A DNA stretch of 64,000 bases from Pantoea sp. Ap-967 (GTDB lineage: Bacteria > Pseudomonadota > Gammaproteobacteria > Pseudomonadales > Pseudomonadaceae), in assembly GCF_011752565.1 (NCBI RefSeq), contig NZ_VWXK01000007.1:181717-245716 (forward strand), written 5' to 3'. The position numbers and the translations under genes are program-made. Under the pieces are notes generated by a model. The model did not search any database, was not told the origin of the DNA, and worked only from the letters and a program-made list of their open reading frames with translations. Position 1 is the first letter of the stretch. Every line of letters starts with the position of its first letter. Positions 54,347 through 63,920 of this stretch are shown here, piece by piece.

Positions 54347-55315
54347 CTAAGGTTTTCCCCGGTCCGCCAGGGGCGCCTGGATGCGCGTTGTTTCTTCATC
54401 CAGATAGCTCAACAACGCCGCGACTTCCTCGTCGCCCAGGCGCATGTTGGGCATGGCCAGGCGGTTGTACTGCTCATAGAGCAGGTGGGCCAGCGGGTCG
54501 TTTTCGGCCAGCATTTGGTCTGGCTCCTTGAGCCAGCGCGTCAGCCAGCGGGCATCACGCTGGCGGGTGACGCCCAGCAGGTCAGGGCCGATGCCACGTT
54601 CGTTGCTACCCACCGAATGGCAGGACGAGCAGCGGGTACGGAAAATTTGTTCGCCGCTGCTGGGCGGGCGAATGTCCGGCGCTTGGGCGTAGTCGTTGGC
54701 CATGGCGCTGGCCTGCTTCCAGTTGTGCAGGCTATTGCCCAGGCGGTCGGCCAATATGTAGGGGCTTTCGAAAGGCGAGGCTTTCATCCAGCGGCCGGTG
54801 GCCTGGTTGCCGATGATCAGGCTCAGGTTGTGGTCCTTGGAGCGGCCGTTTTCCAGGCCCTCGATGTACAGCCCCAGGCGCCGGCGCAACTGCTCGATGT
54901 CGTCTGGCTCACCGGTGAGCAAGGTCCAGCCTGGGCCGATGCCGAACTTCTCGGCATAGCGCTTGAGGGTGGCGGGGGTGTCGTTGTACGGGTCGATGCT
55001 GATGGAATAGAGGAAGATGTCCTTGCCGACCCGGTCACCAAGAATTTTCTGCACCTGGCGCAGGCGCGCGGTTTCCACCGGGCAGGAATCGGAGCAGCCG
55101 GTGAAGATGAAGTTGATGGCGACTACCTTGTCCTTGATCAGGTCGTCGAAGAAGTGCACCTGCTGGCCATCCTGGTTGACCAGCGGGGTGTTGGGGAAGT
55201 AGTCGGCGCCCCAGGGCGTGCTGGCTTCCCGGGCCGGTGCCTGGGTGAGCGGCCAGTAATGCAGGCCGACGGCGAACAGCAAGATTGCGAGCAGAACACG
55301 CCATGACCCAGCCAT
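54347..55315 (-). CDS. SCO1/SenC copper chaperone fused to cytochrome c
   Basis: 322 residues. An N-terminal membrane anchor (VLLAILLFAVGLHYW), a thioredoxin-fold SCO domain with the copper-binding CSDSC and a downstream His (KDHNLSLI), then a cytochrome c domain with CSSCH and likely distal Met in LAMPNMRLGD. It faces the periplasm. It lies just downstream of the multicopper oxidase on the same strand, so it probably delivers copper or electrons to it. Confidence 0.9.
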   Translation of the reverse strand: MAGSWRVLLAILLFAVGLHYWPLTQAPAREASTPWGADYFPNTPLVNQDGQQVHFFDDLIKDKVVAINFIFTGCSDSCPVETARLRQVQKILGDRVGKDIFLYSISIDPYNDTPATLKRYAEKFGIGPGWTLLTGEPDDIEQLRRRLGLYIEGLENGRSKDHNLSLIIGNQATGRWMKASPFESPYILADRLGNSLHNWKQASAMANDYAQAPDIRPPSSGEQIFRTRCSSCHSVGSNERGIGPDLLGVTRQRDARWLTRWLKEPDQMLAENDPLAHLLYEQYNRLAMPNMRLGDEEVAALLSYLDEETTRIQAPLADRGKP

Positions 55316-55358
55316 GTTGTTTACCCTCGAACAGAAGTTACTGCATACGCCAATCGTT

Positions 55359-55445
55359 GTAGGAGCGGGCTTGCCCCGCGAACACCGGCGAAGCCGGTGC
55401 CAGGCACCGCGTCGCCTCCTTCGCGGGGCAAGCCCGCTCCTACAG
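55359..55445. repeat. REPIN (group 2)
   Basis: Arms TGTAGGAGCGGGCTTGCCCC and the complement ending AAGCCCGCTCCTACAGG, spacer containing CGGCGAAGCCGG. It separates the multicopper oxidase gene from the SCO gene, on the same strand, and could tune the ratio of the two. Confidence 0.87.
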
Positions 55446-55468
55446 GGATACCCGATACATCCCCACGT

Positions 55469-58400
55469 TTACTTCACGCTGATCGGCACCGTCACGCTTT
55501 GCCCCAGGGCCGAGCGCACGGTTACCGTTGCCGGTGAAGCCGGGCCACTGCCGGTGGTGGTCACCGACAGCCGCCAGCGCGCCCCACTGGTGGCCGCACT
55601 CAAGGTGGCCGTGCCCAGGTTCAGCGGCCCGCTGGTGGTGGCGGCGGTGACCGTGATGCTGTTGCCGTTGGCCACCGAGGTGGTACCGGACAGGTCCCAG
55701 GTGTTGCGGTTGCCGCTGCGCACCTGCACGGTGGCGCTGCTGACCTGGATGTCGTCCATGGCCACGGCCTGGCTGACCGCGATGTTCACCGTGGCCGGGT
55801 TCAGCGATTCGGCGCCCTTGGCATCGCGCGCGGTGTAGTTGAAGCTGGCGGTGAACGGCGTATCGACAGTGGCCGGTGGCGTGTAGGTGACGCTGGTGCC
55901 GTCGGTGCTGACCGAGCCTTGGCCGGAGTCGGGTTGGCTCAGGCCCTTGACGGTCAACGGCAGGTTGCCCTCGGGGTCGGTGTCGTTGGCCAGCACGTTG
56001 AGCGTGATCGGCTTGCCGGCAGTGGTGGCGGCGCTGTCGTTGTTGGCCACAGGCGGTTTGTTGGCCGGGTCTTGCCCGCTGTTGCTGCTGGCGGTACGGA
56101 AGGTCGGCAGGCCTACCGACGCCATGTACTCCACGCCATCCCAGCCCGGCAGCGGGGTTGGCATCACCTGGAACTGCCCGGGGTGCTCGATGTCCCAGCG
56201 CAGCAGCATCGAGGAGTCTTCATGCTGGGTGTTGTGGCAGTGTTCCATGTAGGTGCCGGCAAACTCACGGAAACGGATGGCCATTTCCACTTCCTGGGAA
56301 GAGTCGGCGTCCGGGCCAATGCGGTAGACGTCCTTGCGCGCCCATTTTTCCCATTCCGGCGGTGCCTTGCCGTCCCGGCTGAGAATCACGCCTTCCTCGA
56401 AGTGCACATGCACCGGGTGGCTCCAGCCGTTGCCGCCGTTGCGGATTTTCCACACTTCCAGGGTGCCGTCGCCGCTAAAGCCGCCTTGGGTCGCTTCGCT
56501 GGCCAGCTGCGGCGCCGCGCTGATGCGGCGTGGGTCCATGCTGTAGCCGAAACCACCGTCGGTCTTGATGGTCCAGGGGGTGCTGTCGGTGCCATCGGAG
56601 CGGCCGAAGACGAACTCACGGTGGCGGGCCTTGTTGACTTTGTCCTTGTCGGCGGCGGCGGTGCGGTCGATGGTCAGCGGGATCATCTTCAGGCCTTCGG
56701 CCTTGCCAGGCTTGGCAGGCTCGTAGGCGCTCGGGTCCATGCTCACGTCCTGGCCGCTGTAGGGCTGAACGATCAGTTGCATGAACTTGCCGACCACCGG
56801 GTCGCCCTTGTCCCACTCAGGCCCCTTGCTGGTCTGCTTGATCACGGCCTTGTACTTTTCCGACAGCACATCGGCCAGGGAAATGACCTGTTTCGGGCCT
56901 TTGCCGGTGTCGTGCTCCATGACGTTGACGAAGTACAGCTTGTCACCGACCTTGATGCCGTTCTTGGCGAAGTTGATGATGATGTCGTAGCGCTCGGCGA
57001 TGCCCTGCAGCGGCAGAATACCGTTGTTGTCCTGCAGGTCGCCGTCGCCGTTGAGGTCCAGGGTGCCATCGAACGGCACGGCGTGTTCCATGATGTTGCC
57101 GTCGTTGGCGATCATGTGGAACGGCACCCGCGCGTAGGAAACGTTCGAGCCGGACGGCCCCTTGAATTCACCACCGTTGCCGGCGATTTCCCGGACCACG
57201 GCAATCTTGAAGTAACGCGACACCGAGCCATTGAGGATTCGGAAACGGTAGCTGCGTGCGCGAACCTTGAGCTTGGGCTGGTACTGCCAGTTGACCAGCA
57301 ACTGGTCACCGAGGAAGCCATCGGTGTTGAACGGGTTGAACCACAGCTGCCCATTCTGATCCCAGGCCTTGTCGGCCACCACCAGGTTGACGTCGTAGTC
57401 GCGGTTGCCCCAGGCCATCCCCGAGCCGCTGGGCAAGCGCAGGTTCACGCCGTCCTGCAGGGCTTCGTTGCCGCGGTCGATGGCGCTGTAGTAGTTCATC
57501 ATCACGGCGTTGCCTTTGTAGACGTTCTGCGCCGTGAAATCCATCATGTGGTCGTGGAACCAGTGGGTGCTCATGGTTTCGTGCCAGTCACCACGAATCT
57601 TGATGCTGCCGTTGTCGCAGGTTTTCAGCCCTGGGTTGGCGTCGTTGACGAACAGGGTTTCACCGGGCGAGCAGGGGAAGGCGGCGCGAGGGTCTTCGGC
57701 ACGGGTGTTGATGGTGTCGTAGCCAGCCAACTGGACCGGCCAGCGGTAGTCGTAATACTGGCCAGGGAAGAAGTAGGCGTTGGCGAAACCATCGCTTTCG
57801 GCCGGGGAATGGCCGTTGTGCTCGTGGGTGGAAATGGTGTGCAAGCCGAAGCCTGCGTTGGCTGCCGGGTCGATCGGCAGCGCGTTGTAGTGGCGCATCA
57901 GTACTGGCTGGCCGTAGCGCACCATCAGCAGCTTCACCGGGAAGGTGCCGTCGAAGGTCCACAGCGACTTGTGGTTCTGCAGCGGCATGTTCGGGTGGAA
58001 GCGGGTGTCGATGCCCTTGGTGGTGCCCAGTGTGGTGGGAATGTCCGAGGTTTGGTAATACAGGCCGCCCGGGCCGAACTCACCCACGGCGTAGTTGTGC
58101 AACTGCTTGCGGTCGCGCAAGCCCTGGTTGATGCGGGCGCCGGCCTGCGCGGTCTTGAAGGCGGCCTGGGGGTAGAACTCGTTCCAGCGTTGGTGCGCCC
58201 AGCCTTTTCCTGGTGGCCGGCCTTCGGCAGGCGAGCCCACCGAGTTGCGGTTCAGGAACAGCTCGATCTGCGCCTTCCACGGGTTGCGGTCCAGGGTGTT
58301 GGCGTAGGGCGTGGGGAACGGGTACAGCCCCGGTTGCTTGAGGAAGGCCTCCAGCGCGTTGCCGTTGGGGCTGCTGCGGGCAACCACGTCCGGGTCCTGC

Positions 58401-58864
58401 GCGGGGGCCGCGCCCAGGGTGGGCGGCGGGAAGGCCAGGGCGGGTGGCGGCAGCGTTGGGTCGAGTTTTTCCGGGCCGAACTCTTCGAACAGCAGCAACT
58501 GTTGGGTGAAGGGTTGCGCACCGAACAGCGGGCTTGGCTTGCCATTGGTGGGGTAGTTGCGCGAAGTCTGCAGCGACGGCGGCAGCACGTTGTCGACCCG
58601 GTTGGTCGAACGGTCGCCGTACACGCCGTCCTTGAGTTCCAGCGACCCTTCGTTGGCTTCGGGCAGGTTGAACAGGTTCAACAGGGCTGGGCCAGGGTCC
58701 GCCGGTTGGTCATCGAAATGCGAAGGGTCCGTCGGCGATGGCGGGCTGACGTCATCGAGGGATGAGGCGCCGGCCGTCAGCAGCCCGAAGCTGAGCATCA
58801 GCGCGGTTACCGCCGAGAGTTGGAATGCAGGTCGTTTGGAGTGAATCATGGCAGGTGTTTTCAT
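55469..58864 (-). CDS. Large secreted multicopper oxidase (McoA-like)
   Basis: 1131 residues. A signal peptide (N-terminal 35 residues), then multicopper-oxidase domains with the four copper clusters in order: HTISTHEHNGH (about 335-345), THWFHDHM, HPVHVHF and EHCHNTQHEDSSML. Residues about 950-1131 form Ig-like/cadherin-like repeats (NDSAATTAGKPITLNVLANDTDPEG). Size and layout resemble the Mn(II)-oxidising McoA of P. putida; substrate is inferred. The start at 58864 or five codons later both leave a signal peptide. Confidence 0.88.
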   Translation of the reverse strand: MKTPAMIHSKRPAFQLSAVTALMLSFGLLTAGASSLDDVSPPSPTDPSHFDDQPADPGPALLNLFNLPEANEGSLELKDGVYGDRSTNRVDNVLPPSLQTSRNYPTNGKPSPLFGAQPFTQQLLLFEEFGPEKLDPTLPPPALAFPPPTLGAAPAQDPDVVARSSPNGNALEAFLKQPGLYPFPTPYANTLDRNPWKAQIELFLNRNSVGSPAEGRPPGKGWAHQRWNEFYPQAAFKTAQAGARINQGLRDRKQLHNYAVGEFGPGGLYYQTSDIPTTLGTTKGIDTRFHPNMPLQNHKSLWTFDGTFPVKLLMVRYGQPVLMRHYNALPIDPAANAGFGLHTISTHEHNGHSPAESDGFANAYFFPGQYYDYRWPVQLAGYDTINTRAEDPRAAFPCSPGETLFVNDANPGLKTCDNGSIKIRGDWHETMSTHWFHDHMMDFTAQNVYKGNAVMMNYYSAIDRGNEALQDGVNLRLPSGSGMAWGNRDYDVNLVVADKAWDQNGQLWFNPFNTDGFLGDQLLVNWQYQPKLKVRARSYRFRILNGSVSRYFKIAVVREIAGNGGEFKGPSGSNVSYARVPFHMIANDGNIMEHAVPFDGTLDLNGDGDLQDNNGILPLQGIAERYDIIINFAKNGIKVGDKLYFVNVMEHDTGKGPKQVISLADVLSEKYKAVIKQTSKGPEWDKGDPVVGKFMQLIVQPYSGQDVSMDPSAYEPAKPGKAEGLKMIPLTIDRTAAADKDKVNKARHREFVFGRSDGTDSTPWTIKTDGGFGYSMDPRRISAAPQLASEATQGGFSGDGTLEVWKIRNGGNGWSHPVHVHFEEGVILSRDGKAPPEWEKWARKDVYRIGPDADSSQEVEMAIRFREFAGTYMEHCHNTQHEDSSMLLRWDIEHPGQFQVMPTPLPGWDGVEYMASVGLPTFRTASSNSGQDPANKPPVANNDSAATTAGKPITLNVLANDTDPEGNLPLTVKGLSQPDSGQGSVSTDGTSVTYTPPATVDTPFTASFNYTARDAKGAESLNPATVNIAVSQAVAMDDIQVSSATVQVRSGNRNTWDLSGTTSVANGNSITVTAATTSGPLNLGTATLSAATSGARWRLSVTTTGSGPASPATVTVRSALGQSVTVPISVK

Positions 58865-59109
58865 TGCCTGGTGCCTCGCTCGCGGCTAAATAGCTATGAG
58901 CCATCAATGGCCTCTGGACAAAGGGGCCGGAGCAACAGCTGTGCCAACAACTATTTCAGTAATGCTTTGTCAAACAAATCCTTGGAATTCCTGAGGCGCG
59001 CTAAAGAACGGGGTGTCAAGCAATGGGGACTTTTCCCCGCAAGCGGGTCAACGATGGCCCAGGAACGGTGATGCAGCAGGTGACAACGGCGGTTCAGGCC
59101 TGTATACCT

Positions 59110-59212
59110 GTTGCCACCAAGGGGAGCCCGGCAACGGGCTGAGAAACCGCTGGCAACTGCAGCGCGGTGACCCTTCGAACCTGATCCGGATCATGCCGGC
59201 GAAGGGATGGGA
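59110..59212 (+). promoter_or_regulatory. TPP riboswitch (THI element)
   Basis: Conserved core read directly: GGGGAGCCC...GGGCTGAGAAACC (CTGAGA at 59139-59144) and GACCCTTCGAACCTGATCCGG, then GAAGGGA. It binds thiamine pyrophosphate and represses the downstream tenA genes. The expression platform would include the hairpin GGCCTCATTGCGAGGCC at about 59235-59251; 91 bases separate the aptamer from the first start codon. Confidence 0.95.
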
Positions 59213-59302
59213 CTGCCGACCTGCCTTTTTGCCGGCCTCATTGCGAGGCCGCTCCATGCCCAGCTGCAACGGTCTCGCTGCCACATTGTACAGGACAGCA
59301 CC

Positions 59303-59950
59303 ATGACCGAACGCTTCAGCCAAACCCTGCGCCAGCAGAACCTGCCGACCTGGTCCGCCGCCGTCGGCCACCGCTTCGTGAACGAGCTGTGCGCGGGCAC
59401 CATCGCCGACCCGGTCATGGTGCGTTACCTGGTTCAAGACCACCGTTTCCTCGACAGCTTCCTGACCCTGCTCGGCGCCGCCATCGCCACCGCCGACACC
59501 TTCGAGGCACGCCTGCGTTTCGGCCGTTTCGCCGGCATGATCAGCAGTGACGAGAACACTTATTTCCTGCGCGCCTTCGAAGCCCTCGACGTAAGCCCTG
59601 CGCAGCGCAGCGAGCCCGCCGACACCGCGCCTACTGCAGGCTTCAAGGCAATCATGCGCGAGGCTGCGGCCACCCGATCCTATGCCGCGGCGCTGGCGGT
59701 GCTGAACGTGGCCGAGGGCCTGTACCTCGACTGGGCGGTGAAGGCGCCGAAACCCTACCCTGAGCATTTCGTGTACGCGGAGTGGATCACCCTCCACGAC
59801 AACCCGGCCTTCAACGATTTCGTGGCCTTCCTGCAGGCCGAACTCGACCGCGTCGGCCCCCAGGAAGCGGCACTGGCCAGTGATTTCTACGCCCGTACTG
59901 TGGCGCTGGAACTGGCGTTCTTCGACGCCGTTTACGCCGAGGAGGCTTGA
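59303..59950 (+). CDS. TenA-family protein, Glu-type (TenA_E)
   Basis: 215 residues, all-helical TenA/thiaminase II fold (YLVQDHRFLDSFLTLLG; YAEWITLHDNPAFNDFV). In place of the catalytic Cys of classic TenA it has Glu in NVAEGLYLDW, the TenA_E subtype. These enzymes act on thiamine breakdown products in salvage. The start at 59303 follows a weak CAGGACAG. First gene behind the TPP riboswitch; it ends two bases before the second tenA. Confidence 0.88.
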   Translation: MTERFSQTLRQQNLPTWSAAVGHRFVNELCAGTIADPVMVRYLVQDHRFLDSFLTLLGAAIATADTFEARLRFGRFAGMISSDENTYFLRAFEALDVSPAQRSEPADTAPTAGFKAIMREAAATRSYAAALAVLNVAEGLYLDWAVKAPKPYPEHFVYAEWITLHDNPAFNDFVAFLQAELDRVGPQEAALASDFYARTVALELAFFDAVYAEEA

Positions 59951-59952
59951 GC

Positions 59953-60612
59953 ATGGATATCTTCGACCGCCTCAAGGCCGCTACCGCCGGGCAGTGGTCC
60001 AGCTACGTGGACCACGCCTTCGTCCGCCAGATGGGTGAGGGCACGCTGCCTGAAGCTGCGTTTCGCACGTACCTGGTTCAGGACTACCTGTTTCTGATCC
60101 AGTTCGCCCGCGCCTGGGCCCTGGCCGCCTACAAGAGCCGCCTGCCGGCCGACATCCGCGCCGCCCAGGCCGGGTTGGCGGCGATTCTCGACGAAACCGA
60201 ACTGCACCTGCGCTTGTGCGCCCGCTGGGGCCTGTCCCAGGCAGACATCGAGGCGGCGCCGGAGCACCAGGCGACGGTGGCCTACACCCGTTATGTGCTC
60301 GACTGCGGCGCAGCGGGCGACCTGCTCGAGTTGCATGCGGCGCTGGCACCCTGCGTGATCGGCTACGCGGAAATCGGCCGGGCATTGGTCCAGCAAATTG
60401 GCGACCTGAGCGGCCACCCGTACCGGGAATGGATTGGTGAATACGCGGGCGAGGGGTACCAAGGCGTGGCGGCGGCAGCGCGCAAACACCTGGATGAACT
60501 GGCGGCGCGGAGCATGACCGAGCAGCGCTTCGTGGAGCTGGCGGGGGTCTTTGGCCAGGCTTCGCGGTTGGAAGCGGACTTTTGGCAAATGGGGCTGGAC
60601 AGCCTGAACTGA
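59953..60612 (+). CDS. tenA: Aminopyrimidine aminohydrolase TenA, Cys-type (TenA_C)
   Basis: 219 residues with the family pattern FRTYLVQDYLFLIQFARAWALA and the catalytic Cys in LAPCVIGYAEIG. It hydrolyses aminopyrimidine fragments of degraded thiamine to HMP for salvage. ATG at 59953, two bases after the previous stop; GAGGCTTGAGC upstream gives a ribosome-binding site inside the preceding gene. Regulated with its partner by the TPP riboswitch. Confidence 0.92.
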   Translation: MDIFDRLKAATAGQWSSYVDHAFVRQMGEGTLPEAAFRTYLVQDYLFLIQFARAWALAAYKSRLPADIRAAQAGLAAILDETELHLRLCARWGLSQADIEAAPEHQATVAYTRYVLDCGAAGDLLELHAALAPCVIGYAEIGRALVQQIGDLSGHPYREWIGEYAGEGYQGVAAAARKHLDELAARSMTEQRFVELAGVFGQASRLEADFWQMGLDSLN

Positions 60613-60645
60613 CGCCGCGTGGGGCGCCCTGGTTAAGCGGGCGCC

Positions 60646-60846
60646 TCAGTTCAAGGTGCTGCGGTTGGTGTGCCAGTAAGCGGAGCACAGGTAGCGAATG
60701 GCGACCTTGTCGGTGCTGGACAGCTCGCGGAACTGCTCCACCAGGCGAGCTTCCTCACGGGTCAGGTGGTGGCATTTCGGGAAGTAGCGTTGCTGCAGGG
60801 CGCTGAGTACTTGCAGGGTGCGATACAGGAAGGAATCTCGGTTCAT
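60646..60846 (-). CDS. Small conserved-looking protein, unknown
   Basis: 66 residues, charged, no membrane segment: MNRDSFLYRTLQVL...LTREEARLVEQF...YLCSAYWHTN. The composition and predicted helices look like a real small protein, but the ribosome-binding site (GCGAG) is weak. It is convergent with tenA. I do not recognise the family. Confidence 0.6.
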   Translation of the reverse strand: MNRDSFLYRTLQVLSALQQRYFPKCHHLTREEARLVEQFRELSSTDKVAIRYLCSAYWHTNRSTLN

Positions 60847-61389
60847 GTAGGGCTCGCTTGAGTATCATGCAGGCCGCTGGATGCGGGCTTTGTAGACGTT
60901 TTACTGGCTGACGGCGGCGGGGGCAAGGCATGGTGATGGCCATGTACAATTTTGCTGATTCAGGGCAAGGAAATCGCAGGTTTTGCTGTCGGTTTATTGC
61001 CTTGAGTGGCAGCGATTGATCTGGGGCTGGTGGGTCAGTCGATCAGCCAGCCGTGCTCGCCTTCGATGATGGTTCCGCCGTGGCTGTCTTCAATGGCAGC
61101 GCTGACGCTGGCTATTGTTGGCAACTCTGCGGGCCTGCCCACGCATGCCTTTGAGCAATGCAGTAGGACCAAGCTGGTGCAGCAGGCCATGGCTATTAGA
61201 GGACTATGAGTACTGTTCAGATAACCGCGGGCTTGGCAGTGAACGGTATCAGCGGTCATGCGTATGGCCCTTTTTCATCAAGGTTCTGCGGTGGATCTTT
61301 GGTTTCATAAATGTGAAAAGTGGTGCTGCTCTTGGCAATTAGGGTATCAAGTTTATATTTGGCATCAGTGGCAATGTTCATATTTTCCT
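60847..61389. other. Gene-poor stretch between the small protein and the Rhs locus
   Basis: 543 bases with lower GC towards the right. An open frame on the minus strand (61035-61259, 74 codons, ending IIEGEHGWLID) has no ribosome-binding site I can defend and may be a decayed piece of an older Rhs tip or immunity gene. No repeat or structured RNA stands out. Confidence 0.4.
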
Positions 61390-61857
61390 TCAGTTTTCGA
61401 GTCTTATTATATGGCCATTACAAGTCAGGCCGTGCTTGAATGCCGTATTTATTGATAGTTCAATGCTCTTTGTGATGTATTCGCGAAGGCTACTGTATAG
61501 TTCGTAGTGAGGGCGGATGACGTGAAATTTACCTATATCTAACGGGCGATAGAAACCGGAGCTTTCTGGGTCTAGACCGTACGGTGCGTCATCTAGGCTT
61601 GGCACTGGAATAGCGATTGAAATTTCAAATTCTTTGTCTGAGGGGAAACGTTTTGTGCGCTTGAAAATTCCGACGCCGTCAGTGTGACGAATGGTCGCGG
61701 ATACTAGAATCGTCCATCCGTCGAGTTTTTCATTGTCGATCCATTTATACTGCTCTGTAAGAAAGTCATTCAAAGTGTTTCTTGTCTCGGTTAAGTCGAA
61801 AGTATTGCTTATGTTGGGTGATTCGCTAGACACAATGCATCTGATGAGTTTGCGCAT
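61390..61857 (-). CDS. Putative immunity protein for the Rhs toxin
   Basis: 155 residues, AT-rich, no signal peptide or membrane helix. It begins 26 bases after the Rhs stop codon on the same strand, the standard place for a cognate immunity gene. The family is not recognised. A GGAGCAAAT site precedes the ATG. Confidence 0.7.
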   Translation of the reverse strand: MRKLIRCIVSSESPNISNTFDLTETRNTLNDFLTEQYKWIDNEKLDGWTILVSATIRHTDGVGIFKRTKRFPSDKEFEISIAIPVPSLDDAPYGLDPESSGFYRPLDIGKFHVIRPHYELYSSLREYITKSIELSINTAFKHGLTCNGHIIRLEN

Positions 61858-61883
61858 ATTTGCTCCATGCTAGACTGGTGGGT

Positions 61884-63920
61884 TTAAAGGCAAGGTTTGG
61901 GCTGATATCGATGGTCTCGCTCTCTATTGTGTGGCAGTGCTACTCCTTGGGATCTAAGAGTGCGTACTCTTTCAGCTTCAATTTCTTTCATTTCGCCCTT
62001 GGTGATGTTGCTGTGTGTGCTTACGATATTTTCTTCTGCATTTTTAAAGATCGGATCTTTCCGAACTTTTCTTGCACTAGTGTAGGCCCTTCTGTTTCTG
62101 TCGTCGGCCATAACGTCTTCTGCCTTGCCAATCCCTGTTTTTGCGTGGCCACCCACCGGATCGATTACGTCATATAGTACCCAGTCCCCTATTGCGCTGT
62201 GGCTATTCTTATTCCATCCCCAAGGATCGATCCACGTTAATGGATTGGGCGAGTATAAAAATAAATTTATGCCGCCTGATAATCCTATCGGGTCAGGTTG
62301 GGTAAAGCGACCTGTATCAGGATCGTAAAATCTAAAGGTGTTATAGTGTAATCCTGTTTCTCGGTCAAGGTACTGTCCTTGATACCGAATATTTTGCTCT
62401 TGTAACTGACGCTGATTATTCCATACATCGCGCGTGTTACCCCATCCCTGGTAGTCTGCCCTCCAGATTGTGTCGCCACCGGCATTCGTTACTTGCTCAG
62501 GAAGTCCTGCCAGACTGGTATGAAAGTGGTCAATTTCCTCACTGCCTGACTCTCCGTTGATGCGCGCAAGTGGTTCATATCCATCCAGGCTGGAGTACAC
62601 GTACAAGCTACTTAGCCCACTACGGGTCTCTTGTAGTAGACGTATCCCTTGCCACTGGAAAACTACGCGATGACGTGGTATTTGCTCGTCTTTTTGATAG
62701 ACCTCCTTACTAACTCTCCTCCCCAGCGGATCGTAAGCAAATATGACCCGCTCTCGTTCGCCACTCCGGTACTGCTCCACACAGACCAGTCGCTGCTCCG
62801 CGTCATACTCGAAATATTGCACCCAACTACTGCCGATACGCTTCTCGCATAACCGCCCAAAGCGGTCATAACGGTAGCGCTTGTCCTGATATACCAGTAC
62901 CCGGTTATGCTTGATCAGGCCGTTGAGTTTGGGTCCATCGAATAGATTGCCGGCCTTATCGTATTTGAAATCCTCGACTTGAGTGGCCTGCCAATTGGGG
63001 CGTGACTGCTGGACGGTCTGCAATTGCTCGTTACGGTCATAGCCGTAACGGTTCCGTCCTGAATAGCTCTTGCCCGTGTGAGGTAGATCGTGGAACCGGC
63101 CGATGATCTGTTCAAGATGAGCGCTCTCATCGTTGGCAGCAGTGGTTAAACCGCGGCGCTGTGTCTGGGACAGCACCTCGGCAGTCAGGTTGTCACTGGC
63201 ATCGTAGTGGTAGGCTTTGTCCAGCAGCGGCAGAACTTCGGCAGGAGCATCGCGGTAGTGAATGGCCTTACCACTCAAACGTCCACTTTTGTCATAACGG
63301 GTGCGTGTAATCAGGCTGCCTTGGGTGCGCAGTACCTCATCGTGCACCGCATCACGCTGGAAATCGCTGATGATTCGTCCGTTTAGGTTGATCTGATGCA
63401 GGTGCCCGCTGCCATAGTAAAGGTAGTTGAGTTCGCGCTGGTCGGGCAGGACTAGAGTCTCTAGGTTACCCAGTTCGTCATAGTGGTACTGCAGCAGGCC
63501 AGCGTTGTTGGTTTCGCTCAGCAGTTGGCCCGCGGGGTCGTAGGTGTATTCAAGCTGCTGCTTTTCTCCCAGGTTACTGGTGAAGGTGATGGCTAATAGG
63601 TTATCGGCGGCGTCGTAGCTGTAGTCTGTAACACCATCCTCGGTTTGCTTGGTCAGCAGGCGGCCAACCGCATCACGCTTGAAATCGTGGCGGATGGATG
63701 TCTGTCGCGTTGCTGGGGCATTATCGGACAGTGGTGCTTGTTCATGAGGGGAGGGCACATGGGTGAGACTGGTGACCCCATCAAGCACGTCGTATTCATA
63801 AATGCGACCACTGCCATCCAGGTCTTGCTGCGCGATTAGGCGGTCCAGCTTGTCCCAACCAAAGCGATACGATTCACCGATGGCGCAAAGCGCACCCAGC
63901 GCTACGGCTATGACACTCAC
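61884..63920 (-). pseudogene. Rhs protein, 5'-truncated: YD-repeat core plus 109-residue toxin tip
   Basis: About 670 residues of Rhs: YD repeats (YRFGWDKLDRLIAQQDLDG, YDPAGQLLSETNNAG), the core domain (GQYLDRETGLHYNTFRFYDPDTGRF) and the junction IDPWGW, after which a 109-residue toxin follows. The tip (LYDVIDPVGGHAKTGIG, RRAYTSARKVRK, EIEAERVRTL, LPHNRERDHRY) has the spaced Y/G, R, E and N residues of GIY-YIG nucleases; tentative. The frame has only a GTG at 63920 and a stop at 63930-63932, and Rhs homology ends at about 63887, so the N-terminal half is missing. Confidence 0.82.

Noticed and set aside
52220..55306. 1028-codon open frame on the plus strand
   Set aside because: Antisense to the GGDEF-EAL and SCO genes; composition is Gln/Ala/Val-rich with no domain, as expected from high third-position GC on the opposite strand.
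55919..58765. 948-codon open frame on the plus strand
   Set aside because: Antisense shadow of the multicopper oxidase gene, whose copper motifs are unmistakable.
58865..59109. Regulatory RNA or gene upstream of the riboswitch
   Set aside because: Only short frames without ribosome-binding sites; this is the promoter space of the divergent oxidase and tenA genes.
61035..61259. 74-codon minus-strand ORF as an Rhs-linked PAAR or immunity gene
   Set aside because: No recognisable motif, no ribosome-binding site, and composition is ambiguous; kept only as part of the gene-poor stretch.
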